64,000 nucleotides of DNA from Cryptomeria japonica (GCF_030272615.1 NC_081407.1:101725897-101789896), one strand, 5' to 3'; positions 1-12,164 are shown, counted from the stretch's first letter. Notes: generated by a model from the sequence alone, not told the origin. Numbers and translations: made by a program.

Positions 1-1076
1 TAAGTTGCCTTGACATCTGTGAAGTATGCTGAGGACAATGAACAAAAATGTGTCTTGGCTGTCCACATGAAAAGAAATCTCTCCTAATGAATCCTCTACT
101 CGCTGGAGTAGCACTCAACTGTTGAATATTGTGTCTACTAGAAGCTGGGTGAGAACTCTGTGATGGCTAAGAAGGAGTAGGTCTCCTATCACACTGACAA
201 TTGTGACTCCTATCAACCTGAAATCTAGCACCTCGCACAAAGTTCTGACCTAGAGAATGCCTCTTCTTAAACTATTGATTATTGTGAAAAGAAGAAGGAT
301 GGCTCCTAGCAAAACTTGAAGTCTGCGACTAAGAACCTCTCACAATAGATCCTGTAACTAGTGCACTAATTGTCTGTCCACTTGTCACACCTCCTGAAGC
401 TAAGGCAAGATTATCCTCCGCTAACCTTGCCTTCTCCACAACTGCCTCCAAGGTCTTAGGTTTGTGCATCCAAACCTCTCCACTAATACAATCACTTGCG
501 CTTATACTTATCCACGGTCATCCTCTGCTGTCTCAAATCGTGGTACTCATCGACCTTCCTCTGCCTCCAATGCTCTGAAAGAAAACTAGCATGAAACTTC
601 TCTAAGAACAACTCCCAACATACTGTCGCTATGTCTAAATGCAGCTTCTACTCCTTCGTATGCCACCATGTCGTCATAAAATCATGAAGGTGTGTAATCA
701 CACATCTCACCTTGGTGTTACTGCTACACGAGTGGATAACAAAATACCTACCCAAGTCCAAAACCTAAGTCTCTGCCTCCATACCACTACCTAAGCCATC
801 AAAAGTAGGAGGGCGACTCCTCATCAGATCTCTCATGTGACTAGCTACAAGCACCTCCTAATCCACCTCAACTCTTCTCTTAGGAGAATATGAACACTCT
901 CTTTCTTGATGCTGCAAATTATGAGACCCCTCTTGTCTTAGTCCTAGGTGGCCAAGAATCTCCTAAAGCACGTTCACCAATTGCAGAATCGCATTACCTC
1001 TAAGCTAATCTTGCTATTGCTCCTCATTGTGTGACTCTTCAAACACCTCAAGACGAGGATTCCTATGAGTACCCAT
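1..1076 (-). pseudogene. Ty3/gypsy gag remnant (runs off left edge)
   Basis: Reading leftwards from the ATG at 1074-1076, one frame gives a recognisable retrotransposon gag. It has a stretch near 660-850 like the 'PPTFDG...' opening of gypsy gag, then the core at about 500-640 (WELFLEKFHASFLSEHW followed by a QQRMTVDKY-like motif). That matches the plant gag pattern F..F...+....+..EF..L.QG.MTV.+Y. A further gag-like stretch (HKPKTLEAVVEKARLAED) lies near 405-465 after a frame change. Gag would form the virus-like particle. At least six in-frame stops are present and all are TAG, so this is a dead copy. The primer site and LTR follow to the right, as expected for a left-pointing element; pol would lie outside the window. 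Confidence 0.75.
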
Positions 1077-1276
1077 GCAATTAGCAAGACGATGATATCT
1101 ACCCCTAATAGGAATCTTGTTTTAGAAACACACAAAAGAAAACTATAAGCTAACCATCTAGGGCTACTACAACAAGAAAATAAATAGCAGGGATATAATC
1201 GCTGGGCTACCCCATGCAAAATGCTACATGTACAATGGGTTCAAATGAAACCAAAGTACCCAGTGTATGAACATGG

Positions 1277-1288
1277 GCTCTGATACCA
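1277..1288 (-). other. Primer-binding site of the gypsy element
   Basis: The minus strand reads TGGTATCAGAGC, the standard 12-nt plant LTR-retrotransposon primer site complementary to the 3' end of initiator methionine tRNA. Two bases separate it from the LTR edge. It fixes the orientation of the element (leftward). Confidence 0.85.
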
Positions 1289-1290
1289 GA

Positions 1291-4200
1291 TGTAATGCCC
1301 ACCAAAATACCCTAGAGAAACTAAGCATCTAACATACTAAAAAGAGATAATAATTTACTTTTAAAAAAAACATCTAATGCTACCCATCATATCATCTATA
1401 CAATTAGTTAACATTCATTATCATTTAAGCATAAATAATATAAACCACTCATATAAGTACATTAACCAATTACATAAGTGGAATAACATCACAATCATTA
1501 CAACTATCTCTCTAGGGCATCTTAACGTCATTAATTAACCTGCTACCACAAGTAATTACATTCTACTCCTTTAATTACCACACTAATCATTACTTAATCC
1601 TTTACCATATGCAAATGCAACTTATTTAATACCAATCATTATTTTATGCAACTACTTGATTATTTAACCTTTATGAGATGCACTCAACTCTAACATGCTA
1701 GATGCCTACTCTTTCCATGCAAGACTAATCCCTTTTTTCTTGAATTCATTTTATAACCTAATCCAAATATGCTTAGTTCCTTATCCATTTTCTATCTACA
1801 TGAACATTTCTCTTAGCATTAATCCCAAGTACATAATGCAAGATTCCTAATGCTTTCCTAACTTTCAGTGCAATTACATGAATGACATTATCAACGAATA
1901 TGATATTATTATTCAACCACAACTCCTACACTATATTCATTCCATTTGCATAAATCTTTCTCACATATGAATCTACTTCCTAAGTGATAACCATGAAATT
2001 TAAACAATACAATAATTCATCACATTAATCCATTCTATTACAAACATCTAAGTACATGAAAATCATTTTCTTACATTACACAAGATTATCACCATACATC
2101 TCATAGTCTCATTATTACAAATCATGCCATAATCCTAAGTTACGAACTACAACACAATTACAATTACATTCATATGAATATTACATCATGTGCATATCTC
2201 TTTCCTAATACATAATCCATCTACATCTTTACATATTAATCCACGCATGAAGAATCCATAAGAATATCCCAATGGTTGAAAAAGAACCAACCACTCGACC
2301 ATGTGGAACCAAAGGAACCACCCCCCATACTAGGAGATGACACAAGGTCAAAACACACACTCTAGACCTAAGCTAGCACATAACAATCAAAGAAGACTAA
2401 ACAATACAAGGACTCTCAAGATACCTAACCAACCACAAACAATCACAAGAAGAAACTCCCAGAGGCTTACAAATAATCAAGTCATAAATACAAATCCAGA
2501 AGGCATAATTACAATTCAACAAGGAGACACTTGTAGGAGTGGAGTGTCATCACATGCCATGTTCTAACACAACAAATACTATAACACAAGGCATAAGCCT
2601 AATGGACATGTGGAGCCATCTCAACCTATGAGAGATCGAGGGAGATTGACTTGCCATCGCAATGGCCTTCCCAAGCTTATCCTAAAACATCCTCCCTAGG
2701 ATCAAGTCATGGGGTTCACAACTATTCATTATTTTGATTAGTTAATTATTTACCCAACCCATTAAATTATTATTATCTTATCAATTCTTCACATCATGGT
2801 AAACTCCCAATGTGCCCTGGTGGTCCAAACTTCATGCATCCTTACAAGGAACCTAATGCAAGCCCATCTCTCATGACCTTGGTCATCACAAGGAAGCCCA
2901 CTCCCCCTAACAATGACCCAAATAAAATCTCAACAAGAGGCTCATATTCAACATAAAAATTGAATCCATATGTATAACACCATGCAACCATAACTCATGC
3001 ATGATCATCCAATTGCCATAATGTCAAGTAAATCAATAAAGAGCCTCTTACCAAATCAATATATCAAGGACCGCAAAAGGTCATCAAAATCTGCCACAAT
3101 ACAAAATGAAAGTTACAGCAAGGCCTACTCAATTGTTGGATTCAAAACAACAAAAATTCATCACTCAAACATGGCTCAACAACATGGAAGAGAACACCAA
3201 TACATCCACAACAACATAGGAAGATAAATAAGCATGAAACCATATGAATACGTCAAATCAAATCAAAGAACAATCCAAAAATTATCAACAGACCGAAGTC
3301 AAGCCTCTGGTACAAAAATTAGATCAAAAAATCAAGACAGAATGAGCAAAATAGATCAATCTGCAAAATCCAGAGAGTACAACGCATATACCTAATCTGG
3401 CAGCGCATTTACCAGACTCAACAATGCATACACAAAACCCTAAAGCGCATTCATAGAACTCTGAAGGACATTTTCACAGTTAAACAAGGCCTTTGATAAT
3501 AAACGATGCATTTACCAATTCTGGAAGCGTATACGCAATACATAATAGCGCATTTACAACAAGAATTAACACATACACTTTTGGTGCTTTATTCCAAAAA
3601 AATGGAAAAGTACAGAAAACTTACGATGGGAAAAATAAAATCTAAGTACAAACAAAAGTCTTCAAAAAATACATGAATAGAGTCACCTAGAACATTGGAA
3701 TAAATAGGTATAAACAAAATAAATAATAGCAAACTGTAGACAAAGATATCGCAAAATATGGCTTACAACAATACAACCCAGAAACACTCAGGAAACTTAT
3801 CAGAACACTCAAATCAACAAAACTACAATAGAAAATCCACATTTACACAACAAGGAAAGGCCATTTGTATAGAGAAAACCCAGAGAGAAAGAGTTCTCTC
3901 AACACAATGCTTGCCCAGTGTCATGAACGACAATGCTCAGATAGTCCCAAATAATTTAACAACAAACTATATGGAAAAACATAATACAAATTCCATTCCC
4001 AAATATATTTTCTAATAAACTATAATAAACCTTATAGAATAAAATATAATGCTACCTGAGCTCCCAAAAATCATTTGCAGAGATGGAGCATACACAGATC
4101 CATCAAAACTAAAAATACAAAAGTAAAAGAACTCCAACTTGCAACCCGTGTGATGGAAGGTAGTTGAAGTAGAGCTCCGAATCCAAAACCAAAACCAACA

Positions 4201-5554
4201 AAAAAACTCCAACAATCCAAAGCCAAAAGCAAGAATGAAAATTGCAGAAACTTCTTAGAGAATTCAACTCGATAATAAGCTCGAAAAACCAAATAAAAAG
4301 CCATTCAAAACTCTAACCCTAGCCTTCATGAGAACCGATCAAAGTATTCCTTTTTGGAATATATTTTACCAACCCACCATATAGTATAATTTTATCCTCC
4401 CATTTCAAATTCATCAAATGAGAGTAAAGGATAGGTAAAATAAATATAAAACATGTTTATACAAAATCAAGTGGGGAATATTATTGTTTTTCCCCAAGGT
4501 ATTTATACACTCTAATATAAATAAAGGTCAAACTATGTAAAAAATTCATAAGCCATAAATAAATAATCAAAATGGGGAATAATAAACAAATAACTCAAAG
4601 CTCATAAAATAGTTAAATAATCAATAAAATATTAAACATTAAATAAATAAATAAAACTATAAGCAATAAATAAACATAATCAAATAAATAAATGAATATC
4701 AAATAAATGCTCAACCTCCAATAAGGATTAAACAATAAATATTAAACAAGCCTTAAAAAACATAAATAAATAGTAATTATCTAATAATTAAATACTCAAA
4801 AGCCAGTAATCAAATCAATTAAATTAAACATTAATATCTACAAAATCACTCATAAATACATCAAATAAATTAATAATAAGCTAGCATACTCACAAAGCCA
4901 CAACTCACTAACAAACATGACAAATTACGCCAAGACGTTGGCGATTCAAGGTGAACAACTAGATCTAAAGTATGTGTAGGGAACTCATGTCATCTCTGGA
5001 CCACATGTCATTAAGATTTAAAGACGCGCTCAAACTTGTAAAACCAGGTGGAGTCGGTGTATGATACCTACAAATCCTACAACCACAAGCAACGATACAA
5101 CATATGCATATCTCATAACATGCAAGTGATAGGGAATCACAATGACACATCCCACTCACAATGAGTGATGTGACATCGTCCCTCTCATGAAGACAATCAT
5201 ACAATAATCAAACACATCGCAATAACAACTCATCATATGTAAGCATGAAATAGGGTTAGTGTAATCGTAGTAGCATCAAATCCATGATCAATATAAATCA
5301 TAAATAATCCACCAACATAGTAATGTGTATAGAATTGATCAAGCACATATATCCATCAAAACACATGATCAATAATGATAGTGTCATCATCCATATAAAT
5401 CATTAGAATAACATATAACCAAATAATGTATAGCATCATAATGAGTTCTGAAACACATGTATGATCATAATCCAAAACATCATAAAGAGTCTAGATATGT
5501 TTACCATGCATGAAATAAAAGTCAAGTCAAATCAAGTCAAGGAGGGACACTACA
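1291..5554 (-). mobile_element. Putative long LTR (about 4.26 kb) of the gypsy element
   Basis: On the minus strand the LTR would start TGTAGTGTCCCTCC at 5554 and end GGGCATTACA at 1291, directly next to the primer site. The TG...CA ends and the GGGCATTACA-TC-TGGTATCAGAGC junction are typical of plant Tekay/Del-like chromoviruses. The right edge is inferred from the TG start only; the partner LTR is outside the window, so the length cannot be checked. The interior is AT-rich and non-coding apart from chance ORFs. A 4.3-kb LTR is long for the group, so an insertion inside it or a nearer edge is possible. Confidence 0.5.
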
Positions 5555-5779
5555 TGAGCTATAGTGGTTTGTAATGGTATATTAGATGAGGCACAAGGCA
5601 ACAAAAGCTATAGTAGCACATATTAAAATGATTGTGACACAGAAGTTCATATCTATTGTATATTTTTTCAACAACTTGTCATTCTACCTCAGGCCAATGC
5701 CCAAGCTCCCACAAGATTAAAATTCTCAACTACCTATTGAAATGAATCAAAATTTGCTTCTTGGACTCTCATCACTATT

Positions 5780-6125
5780 TTTTTTAATTTTACATTTTTT
5801 GGTGGCCATTTTTTAGAAAAAGTTAAATTTAATGACATTCGTACCCATTTGAATTAAAGGAAAAACATTTAGAGTAAGAGATGTGAATGCAGTCAATGCT
5901 TTTGTGAATTCTCTACATGTGGCAGAATGTTTTTGAAAAATATTTTCCAAAGTAAAGCTGTAGAATTTTAAGAGATGTTTTAATTTACAAATTTTGGTTG
6001 GACTTCATAGATGTTTCATCTTTATTTTAAACTTTTCATGTTCTATTTAGGATTCAAATTTAAGACCTCTCATTTGTTTCTAGAGTGTTCTACCATTGAG
6101 ATACTAGCCCTTTTGGTGGTTGGTC
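5780..6125 (-). mobile_element. tRNA-derived SINE-like sequence
   Basis: The minus strand shows tRNA promoter boxes in the right order and spacing. An A-box-like TAGTATCTCAATGGTAGAAC lies at about 6088-6107 and a B-box-like AATTTGAATCC at 6050-6060. The acceptor stem does not pair, so this is not a working tRNA. A run of T on the plus strand near 5777-5784 could be the A-rich 3' tail, giving an element of about 345 bp. The boxes are clear, the outer edges are inferred, and no target duplication was identified. Confidence 0.45.
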
Positions 6126-6239
6126 CACTTTTTATTAGAATGCGAATCGCTTTCCAATACCCCCCTTGAACCACACTACAATATTCTAGGATCCTAACTT
6201 GACCTGGCTTTCTTGACCTGTCTATAATACCATATTAGC

Positions 6240-6540
6240 TAGTGATTAGAATATTGCCTTTTCTTTTAGTCCCATATGACTGATTACCTCCAATACAACT
6301 ATGCTATTATGTTTGTCATCCAAATCAATAAACAAATTCTCATTAGAGGTCATGTGCAAAGAACAACCACAATCAATATACCACAAAGTATCTTCATTGG
6401 AATTTATATTCAAACAAGAAATGAATGAAGTTTATTTATCTTCTACGATACCATGTGTACATTGTTTATGGCATTTTTTCTGACTCATAATGACCAATTT
6501 ATTAAAATGAAAACACCAAATAATTCATGACCTTTGCCTT
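6240..6540 (-). pseudogene. Ty1/copia gag zinc-knuckle / protease fragment
   Basis: The minus strand translates to WYIDCGCSLHMTSNENLF at about 6320-6380, the copia aspartic protease signature (usually W.IDSG.S.HMT; here S is replaced by C). Upstream, near 6480-6540, a damaged CCHC-like stretch (CFHFNK...) is visible after a frame change. No integrase, RT or LTR could be recognised around it, so this is an isolated scrap. Confidence 0.6.
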
Positions 6541-7480
6541 GATATGAGTAGACATGCCTCTATGCTCATTTTTAGAATAACTAACCTATTCTATCTTATC
6601 ACAACTTCTGCACATGCTATTGAAGGGAAAGGCCCATTTCTATGTCGAGGTAGCATCTTTTCATTTTCCTATAGGAATGGGAACTAAAAGTTCTTTATAT
6701 GCCACTTGTTTTAAACTAAATATCCAAGATCTCATGATGCTTTAGCTTCTATTTGCATTTATGTTGGTTCCCTTTCTGGTTTTGCAACACCTCTATGGTA
6801 CTTGCACATAACTGACATTCTGCATAATTTGACAAGATAGGCAAGGAGTTTATCATTTTCCACACATTGTGCTCCAAATGGTTTCTTTGCATATCCATTC
6901 TCCAAGGCATGGACTAGATCCTACATGACATCCAAATGGAATGGATATTCTTGATCTCGAAGGAAAGACTTTGCTTTAGCCTGTGTGCCCATGTGGTGGC
7001 TTTTCCTCTAGTATCGGTCTTCTTGTTATTGCAGTGAATTCCTTACACTCCATAATACCCACCCATTAAAACTCAAAACCCGAATGTATAAGCAATTTAT
7101 TTTTGCAAAGAAAGCTTCACTACAAGAGCAGTGTGAGATGCACAACAAGTGTCGTTGCCATGTGCAATGCCACCTAATACTAATGACATGCAGAAGAATG
7201 TCTTGGTTTCCAAATATTAGAGCATTTTCATTTAACATAGGAAGGGAAGCTCATTACTATATCTGTTTCGAAATATTAGAGCATTTTCATTTAACTTCAA
7301 GAAATTCATATCGAGAGAGATGTTCATCATCATATTTATGATCACACATGATACTGACTTTAAAGTAGTAGATTAAAAAATTCAACATATTTATCTTTTA
7401 TATGGAAGGATACAATGAGGGTTATCAAATGTTCATTCCAAAGAATGATAAATTTCATGCAAGTTAGTCAAAATATTCAA
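6541..7480. other. Intergenic stretch, nothing assigned
   Basis: AT-rich sequence with only short chance ORFs. A minus-strand copia origin next to the fragment at 6240-6540 is possible, but no gag, integrase or RT motif could be read. The short phrase 'aatattagagcattttcatttaac' appears twice, near 7215 and 7268. Confidence 0.4.
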
Positions 7481-7488
7481 AAGAGCTA

Positions 7489-7790
7489 GACTGCAGCTTT
7501 TCACACAACTTGTGGTCTAAACCACTACCAAACTACATATTTCAATTCATCAGACTACAAGTTTTGGACAACAACTGTGGTATGAATGCAAGTTGCAAGA
7601 ACATGACAAATAGCAGTTTGGAAACATGTGGTTTGAGGCATTGCCAAACCAGAGGTTTTAGGTCTTTAGATTGTGGGTTTTGACAACATCAAACAGAGGT
7701 AGACTGTGGCTTTTGACACAACACATGGTCTAAGGCACTGCCAAATGATTTTAGGTCTTTGGGTAGTAACAACTGTGGTTTGAATACATC
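7489..7790. repeat. Diverged tandem duplication, period about 207 bp
   Basis: Two copies of a block beginning AGACTGYRGCTTTTSACACAAC lie at about 7489 and 7696. Each is followed by GTGGTCTAA..CACT.CCAAA and later ACAACTGTGGT.TGAAT. Copies differ at many positions, so the duplication is old. No coding function is apparent. Confidence 0.6.
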
Positions 7791-8968
7791 ATTATGTTTC
7801 TCTCTAGTAATCTAAATTTCTAGTTGTCCTTCTTGAATGAAGATAAGAAAAGCTTATTATAGTGAATATATGATAGCATAAAAATTCATAAGTATGTCTC
7901 ATTTGTAATATGTTTTTTTCTGTCAAAATAACTAAATTTATACATCTAAACAAAACTCATGGATAATCTTTTTAAATAATTCAATTTTTTTAAGCTGAAA
8001 TTAAGATTCTTTTCAAGTATTATAGAAATTCTAGAGTTAAATATTAAACATCCAAAATAATTAAATATTTGAAATAAATCAAGTCATAATGTTCTCATTT
8101 TAAAAGATATTTGGAAATCAAAATCTTAAATCAAACATGAAAAATAAAATTATTAGATGATAAAAAGAAGAACAACTCTTGAAAAGAAAAATAAGACCAA
8201 TTAAAATGCCTCATAACCTCTATAAATTTGAATTCCCTAAAAAAAATAAAAAAATTTCCTCTTAATTATTTAAAACATCCCTAACTCAAATGAGATCCCA
8301 ACATTTTAAAACATCCCTAACTCAAATGAGATCCCAACATTGAATTCTTTTGAAATTAAATCTCATTGAGATGCGTTAATATGCTTAACCAATAGAATTT
8401 AAGATTTATCCAATTTGATTTTATATGTCCTTTACTCTTCAATATGAACGAACATCTCCATTGGTGAATAAGAACTAAAGAGATGATAATTTCAATTGTA
8501 TATGTCTTGCTGCAAAAATGCACAGAAGCTGTAACAAAAGAATCAGACTATACAACTTATACTTCAATAGAAAAAGTTAATTTTAGTGTTGTTCCCTTCC
8601 TACAAAAGCTGCCTGGTTAGGGGCATACACAAATTTTAAAAATTCATTAAGGAATGCTCTTAATATTCATTAGATGTGCATACAGAACACTCCCCGCTAG
8701 CTCTCCTTATCTTGCACATGCTAAACTTTGATTTGTGTATGATAAAAAAAAGGAGATGAAATGAATCAATAAAATTGATTTAATTTTGAATATCTATTTA
8801 ATTTCATGCTATAAAATGGAGGTGTTGTACAATAGGATAATAAAAATAATACATTCTATAAATAAGTACGAAAGAAAACAATAATCAAATCCATATGCAT
8901 CCACGCTTAGAGAAGAGAAGGGGAGGGGGTCTTTCAGGGAAAGGGGGAGGAGAAGGAAAATAACTTTA
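7791..8968. other. Downstream flank of the receptor gene
   Basis: AT-rich non-coding sequence containing the 36-bp duplication listed separately. On the minus strand an AATAAA sits across the stop codon of the receptor gene, and no stronger polyadenylation signal was picked out further on. Confidence 0.4.
8269..8340. repeat. Perfect 36-bp tandem duplication
   Basis: The 36-bp unit starting TTTAAAACATCCCTAACTCA occurs twice with no mismatch (8269-8304 and 8305-8340). The identity implies a recent slippage or unequal-exchange event. Confidence 0.9.
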
Positions 8969-11900
8969 TTAATATATTTTTTCTCGAACATTTTGATGGA
9001 GAATTAATATAACTTCATCCATGATCTTGAAGCATTTGCAACGATATTTTTTGTTGAAGCATAATACTCCAATAACAACTGAAAACCCCAATCCAAAGCT
9101 CAATCCAACTCCCACTTCCCACCACACATCTGTGTTGCACTCCTTGTCACTTACATCTTCATCTTGAGTGTAGTTTGGAGCAAGAGAAGAGGAACATTTT
9201 TTGTTGATTTGAAGTCCACAAAGATGTGCATTGTACAAAAATGAATTATCATTGAATGTAAAAAATTGGCCTGCAGTTGGTATTTTACCAGATAAATTAT
9301 TATGAGATATGTTGAAATAACTCAAAAATGTGAGAAGTTGTAGTTCTGTAGGAATGTCACCATTAAGGTTGTTCCTTGAAATGTCAAGTGACTCCAATTT
9401 CACAAGCTTTCCAAAAGAAGTAGGAATTTTTCCATTGAGATCATTTTTGGACAAATTGAGAAATTTTAGACCAATGAGGGATCCAATACCTTGAGGAATA
9501 TTACCAGAAAAGTTGTTATTAGAGAGATCAAGGCATCGAACCATTGCTAGAGATTTTTCGTACTCCAAAAATTGGCCTTTGTTGACTATTTCCATTTTAT
9601 CAACATAAGACATTGAGCTGGAATGATTTGAGTATTGAAGGACATCTGTGCTTTCTGTTTGATTTTTCATTGCTTCCAAGTTACTCAAGCTACTTGGAAT
9701 TACTCCAGAAAAATTGTTATTTGACAAAATCAAGACTTGAAGATGTTGTAGCTTTGCCAATTGTAATGGTATTTCACCATTGAATTTATTAGATCTGAGT
9801 ACTAAAATTCGAAGATCAATCAACTCATCTATCCAATTTGGGATTTTTCCTTGCATGTTATTATATCCCAAATCTAGAATCTCCAAAGAGGTACACTTTC
9901 GAAGTGATGATGGTATTGGCCCTTGCAGTTTATTACCTCCTAATTTTAATGTTTGAAGACAAACCATGCTCTTGATCTCACCTTCCAAATGATTTTTTTC
10001 TAGATTCAACACCTTTAATGTTGATGAGCAATTTCCAAAACTTGCAAACAAATCGCTTGTAAACTTGTTCTTTGACACATCCAGAACCTCCAAATGAGGA
10101 CCTTCACAAATAGAATGTGGAAAAACACCACTGATACTATTATTTGCAAGTGACAAATAAATTAGTTGACTGGGGCCATATTTGTTACTCTTTTTACATA
10201 TGCTCTCAAATTGATTCTCTGACATGTCAAGAAACTGTACATTTGGATGAGGCACAAAAATATTCCCTTGTAACTTATTTCTATGTAGGTCCACATATTG
10301 AGCATCAAATGCACTGAACTTAGAGGATAATGGTCCTCCAAATTGATTATATGAGAGATTGAGTGTCTGCAAGAATGTAAGGTCCCACAACCATTCTGGA
10401 ATATTTCCACTCAAAGAATTGTTGGACAGGTCTATATTACATATGGTGTATTGAGTGGATATGAAAGTTGGGAAATCACCACGAATATTACAAGAACTCA
10501 AAAACAAATATTTGATCCGAAATTTAGGAATCCAATTGAAATTAATTTCTATTGTCAACAAATTATTAGAAAGGCCCAAATAACTTATCTTTCTAAAACT
10601 TTCTAGTTGAGAAAGTAACAAAGTGTCACTCAAATAGTTATTGCTAAGAGAAAGGACAGCCAAGGAGGAAAGATTACCAAAAGTAGATGGGAAGCTACCA
10701 TTTAATTGATTCGAGTCAAGATAAAGAATTGACAGCTTTGATAGTCCACCTAAAGAGCTCCATGGAATGTTGCCTCTTAGTGAGTTATAAGAAAGATCCA
10801 CGTAGGTCAATGATGACATATTTCCGATAGCGGGAGGAAGAAAGCCTTGAATTTTGTTATCCCATAGAACAAATTTGGTCAAGGAGGTCATATTTGCAAT
10901 AGAATTTGGAACCACCCCTCCCATATTTGAATGTGCAATAGAAAGGCTATTGAGCTGGGAAGCATGCTGCACAATGAAGGAGAGGTCTACATTGAGATCA
11001 GGGTTGTAGGACAATTCAAGGTTTCTCAAGTGGGGGAGACTCAACACAGCAGAAGGGATGGAACCATGGAGACTATAGTTGTAGAGTGCGAGGGAAACCA
11101 AAGATGTAAGGTTTGAAATCCAGATGGGAAAGGGTTGGTGAGCGACGTCACTATTTTCAAGGTAGAGATGGGAGAGGGAGGTGAGGTTTACAAGAGAAGA
11201 GAGAATTGTCCCTGACACCCCAGACATGCCAAGTGTTGTAAGGCTAGTGAGGGACGCAACATTCTCTACCACACCATCACCTCCCGTTCTTAGATTCACA
11301 CGGTACATATAGAGCTGCTCCAAGCCTCGCATATTTCGAATCCATGAGCCCAATTGCCTCAACTCCAGATGAGAATTGCCCGAGATGCCCAGAACTTCCA
11401 AGCTAGACAGGTTGCCAAGCTCACTTGGAATTAGGGCGGTAAGATCAGGATTGTAGGAGATGTCCAGATATTTCAAGCTAGACATATTGCCAAGCTCACT
11501 TGGAATTTGGCCAGTAAGATCAGGATTGGAGGAGATGTCCAGATATTTCAAGCTGGACATATCGCCAAGCTCACTTAGGATTTGGCCAGTAAGCCTACAA
11601 TAATACAAGCTCAAGTGTGTCAATTTGCTGAGGCTCGGAAGATGTGAAGGGAAAGGAAGAGGGGACAAGTCAATCCAACTGAGGTCGAGGTACTCCAAAT
11701 GGTGCAGGTGGAATAAAGCAGGGAATATTTGACTGCTTGAATTCCTCACTACTGCAGACAAGTCACCATAAAACTTGCCAAGATCAACACCAACCACGTG
11801 GCCAGTGCCCCTGTGGCAGGCGATTCCCTTCCAGGAGCAGCAGTATGAGCCCTTCCATGAGCTCAGGTGGTCATATGGATCGTGGAGGTGTTGTTTGAAG

Positions 11901-12025
11901 AGGATGAGGGCACTTCTTTCGTGAGGAGGGCATCCTCCCCACAAGGAGGAGGAGGAGGAGCAGCAGCAGGTGCCCACCATGCCCAACAACAACACCAGCA
12001 AGAAGAGAAATTTCCCTCTGCCCAT
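8969..12025 (-). CDS. LRR receptor-like protein (RLP), intact and intronless
   Basis: A 1018-residue protein for a cell-surface receptor without kinase domain (Cf-9/RPP27 type), expected in the plasma membrane and to signal through a partner such as SOBIR1. Order: signal peptide 1-22 (MGRGKFLFLLVLLLGMVG); LRRNT_2 cap about 32-84 with paired Cys (CCSW); some 25-30 plant extracellular LRRs with L..L.LS.N.L.G.IP; non-LRR island before the last repeats (YVDKMEIVNKGQFLEYEKS); final LRRs ending TAGQFFTF..NSF with a LCG cap; acidic juxtamembrane stretch; TM helix about 970-990; basic tail of about 26 residues. The reading frame continues upstream to a TTG at 12050-12052, but the first ATG (12023-12025) opens directly into the signal peptide and is the better start. 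No stop or frameshift is present, so it is probably functional. Ligand unknown; an immune role is the usual one for the family. Confidence 0.93.
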   Translation of the reverse strand: MGRGKFLFLLVLLLGMVGTCCCSSSSSLWGGCPPHERSALILFKQHLHDPYDHLSSWKGSYCCSWKGIACHRGTGHVVGVDLGKFYGDLSAVVRNSSSQIFPALFHLHHLEYLDLSWIDLSPLPFPSHLPSLSKLTHLSLYYCRLTGQILSELGDMSSLKYLDISSNPDLTGQIPSELGNMSSLKYLDISYNPDLTALIPSELGNLSSLEVLGISGNSHLELRQLGSWIRNMRGLEQLYMYRVNLRTGGDGVVENVASLTSLTTLGMSGVSGTILSSLVNLTSLSHLYLENSDVAHQPFPIWISNLTSLVSLALYNYSLHGSIPSAVLSLPHLRNLELSYNPDLNVDLSFIVQHASQLNSLSIAHSNMGGVVPNSIANMTSLTKFVLWDNKIQGFLPPAIGNMSSLTYVDLSYNSLRGNIPWSSLGGLSKLSILYLDSNQLNGSFPSTFGNLSSLAVLSLSNNYLSDTLLLSQLESFRKISYLGLSNNLLTIEINFNWIPKFRIKYLFLSSCNIRGDFPTFISTQYTICNIDLSNNSLSGNIPEWLWDLTFLQTLNLSYNQFGGPLSSKFSAFDAQYVDLHRNKLQGNIFVPHPNVQFLDMSENQFESICKKSNKYGPSQLIYLSLANNSISGVFPHSICEGPHLEVLDVSKNKFTSDLFASFGNCSSTLKVLNLEKNHLEGEIKSMVCLQTLKLGGNKLQGPIPSSLRKCTSLEILDLGYNNMQGKIPNWIDELIDLRILVLRSNKFNGEIPLQLAKLQHLQVLILSNNNFSGVIPSSLSNLEAMKNQTESTDVLQYSNHSSSMSYVDKMEIVNKGQFLEYEKSLAMVRCLDLSNNNFSGNIPQGIGSLIGLKFLNLSKNDLNGKIPTSFGKLVKLESLDISRNNLNGDIPTELQLLTFLSYFNISHNNLSGKIPTAGQFFTFNDNSFLYNAHLCGLQINKKCSSSLAPNYTQDEDVSDKECNTDVWWEVGVGLSFGLGFSVVIGVLCFNKKYRCKCFKIMDEVILILHQNVREKIY
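11400..11594 (-). repeat. 75-bp tandem repeat coding for near-identical LRR units
   Basis: Inside the receptor gene, a 75-bp unit (25 codons, one LRR) is repeated about 2.6 times: 11400-11474, 11475-11549 and 11550-11594. The units encode variants of SELGNMSSLKYLDIS followed by NPDLTGQIP. They differ at only a few bases, far less than other LRRs of the gene, which points to recent expansion in register with the reading frame. Confidence 0.85.
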
Positions 12026-12156
12026 CTCTATTTCAGACCCTCTAAATCTCAATATCTATATTGAAAAATATAAATATAATAATAGTCACTACACCTGGCA
12101 ACACTATGAATTGAGGCTTCCTCTTCTGTCTATGGATTTGGTTGCAAATTGTTAAG

Positions 12157-12164
12157 TATTTATA
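12157..12164 (-). promoter_or_regulatory. Candidate TATA box of the receptor gene
   Basis: The minus strand reads TATAAATA about 132-139 bases upstream of the chosen ATG. The position suits a plant core promoter with a 5' leader of about 100 bases. It is inferred from sequence alone. Confidence 0.5.

Noticed and set aside
6040-6110. Functional tRNA gene
   Set aside because: A and B boxes are present, but the acceptor stem does not pair and the loop lengths are wrong.
12026-12052. Longer N-terminus for the receptor-like protein
   Set aside because: The frame is open back to 12052, but that codon is TTG and the extra nine residues precede a perfect signal peptide that starts at the ATG 12023-12025.
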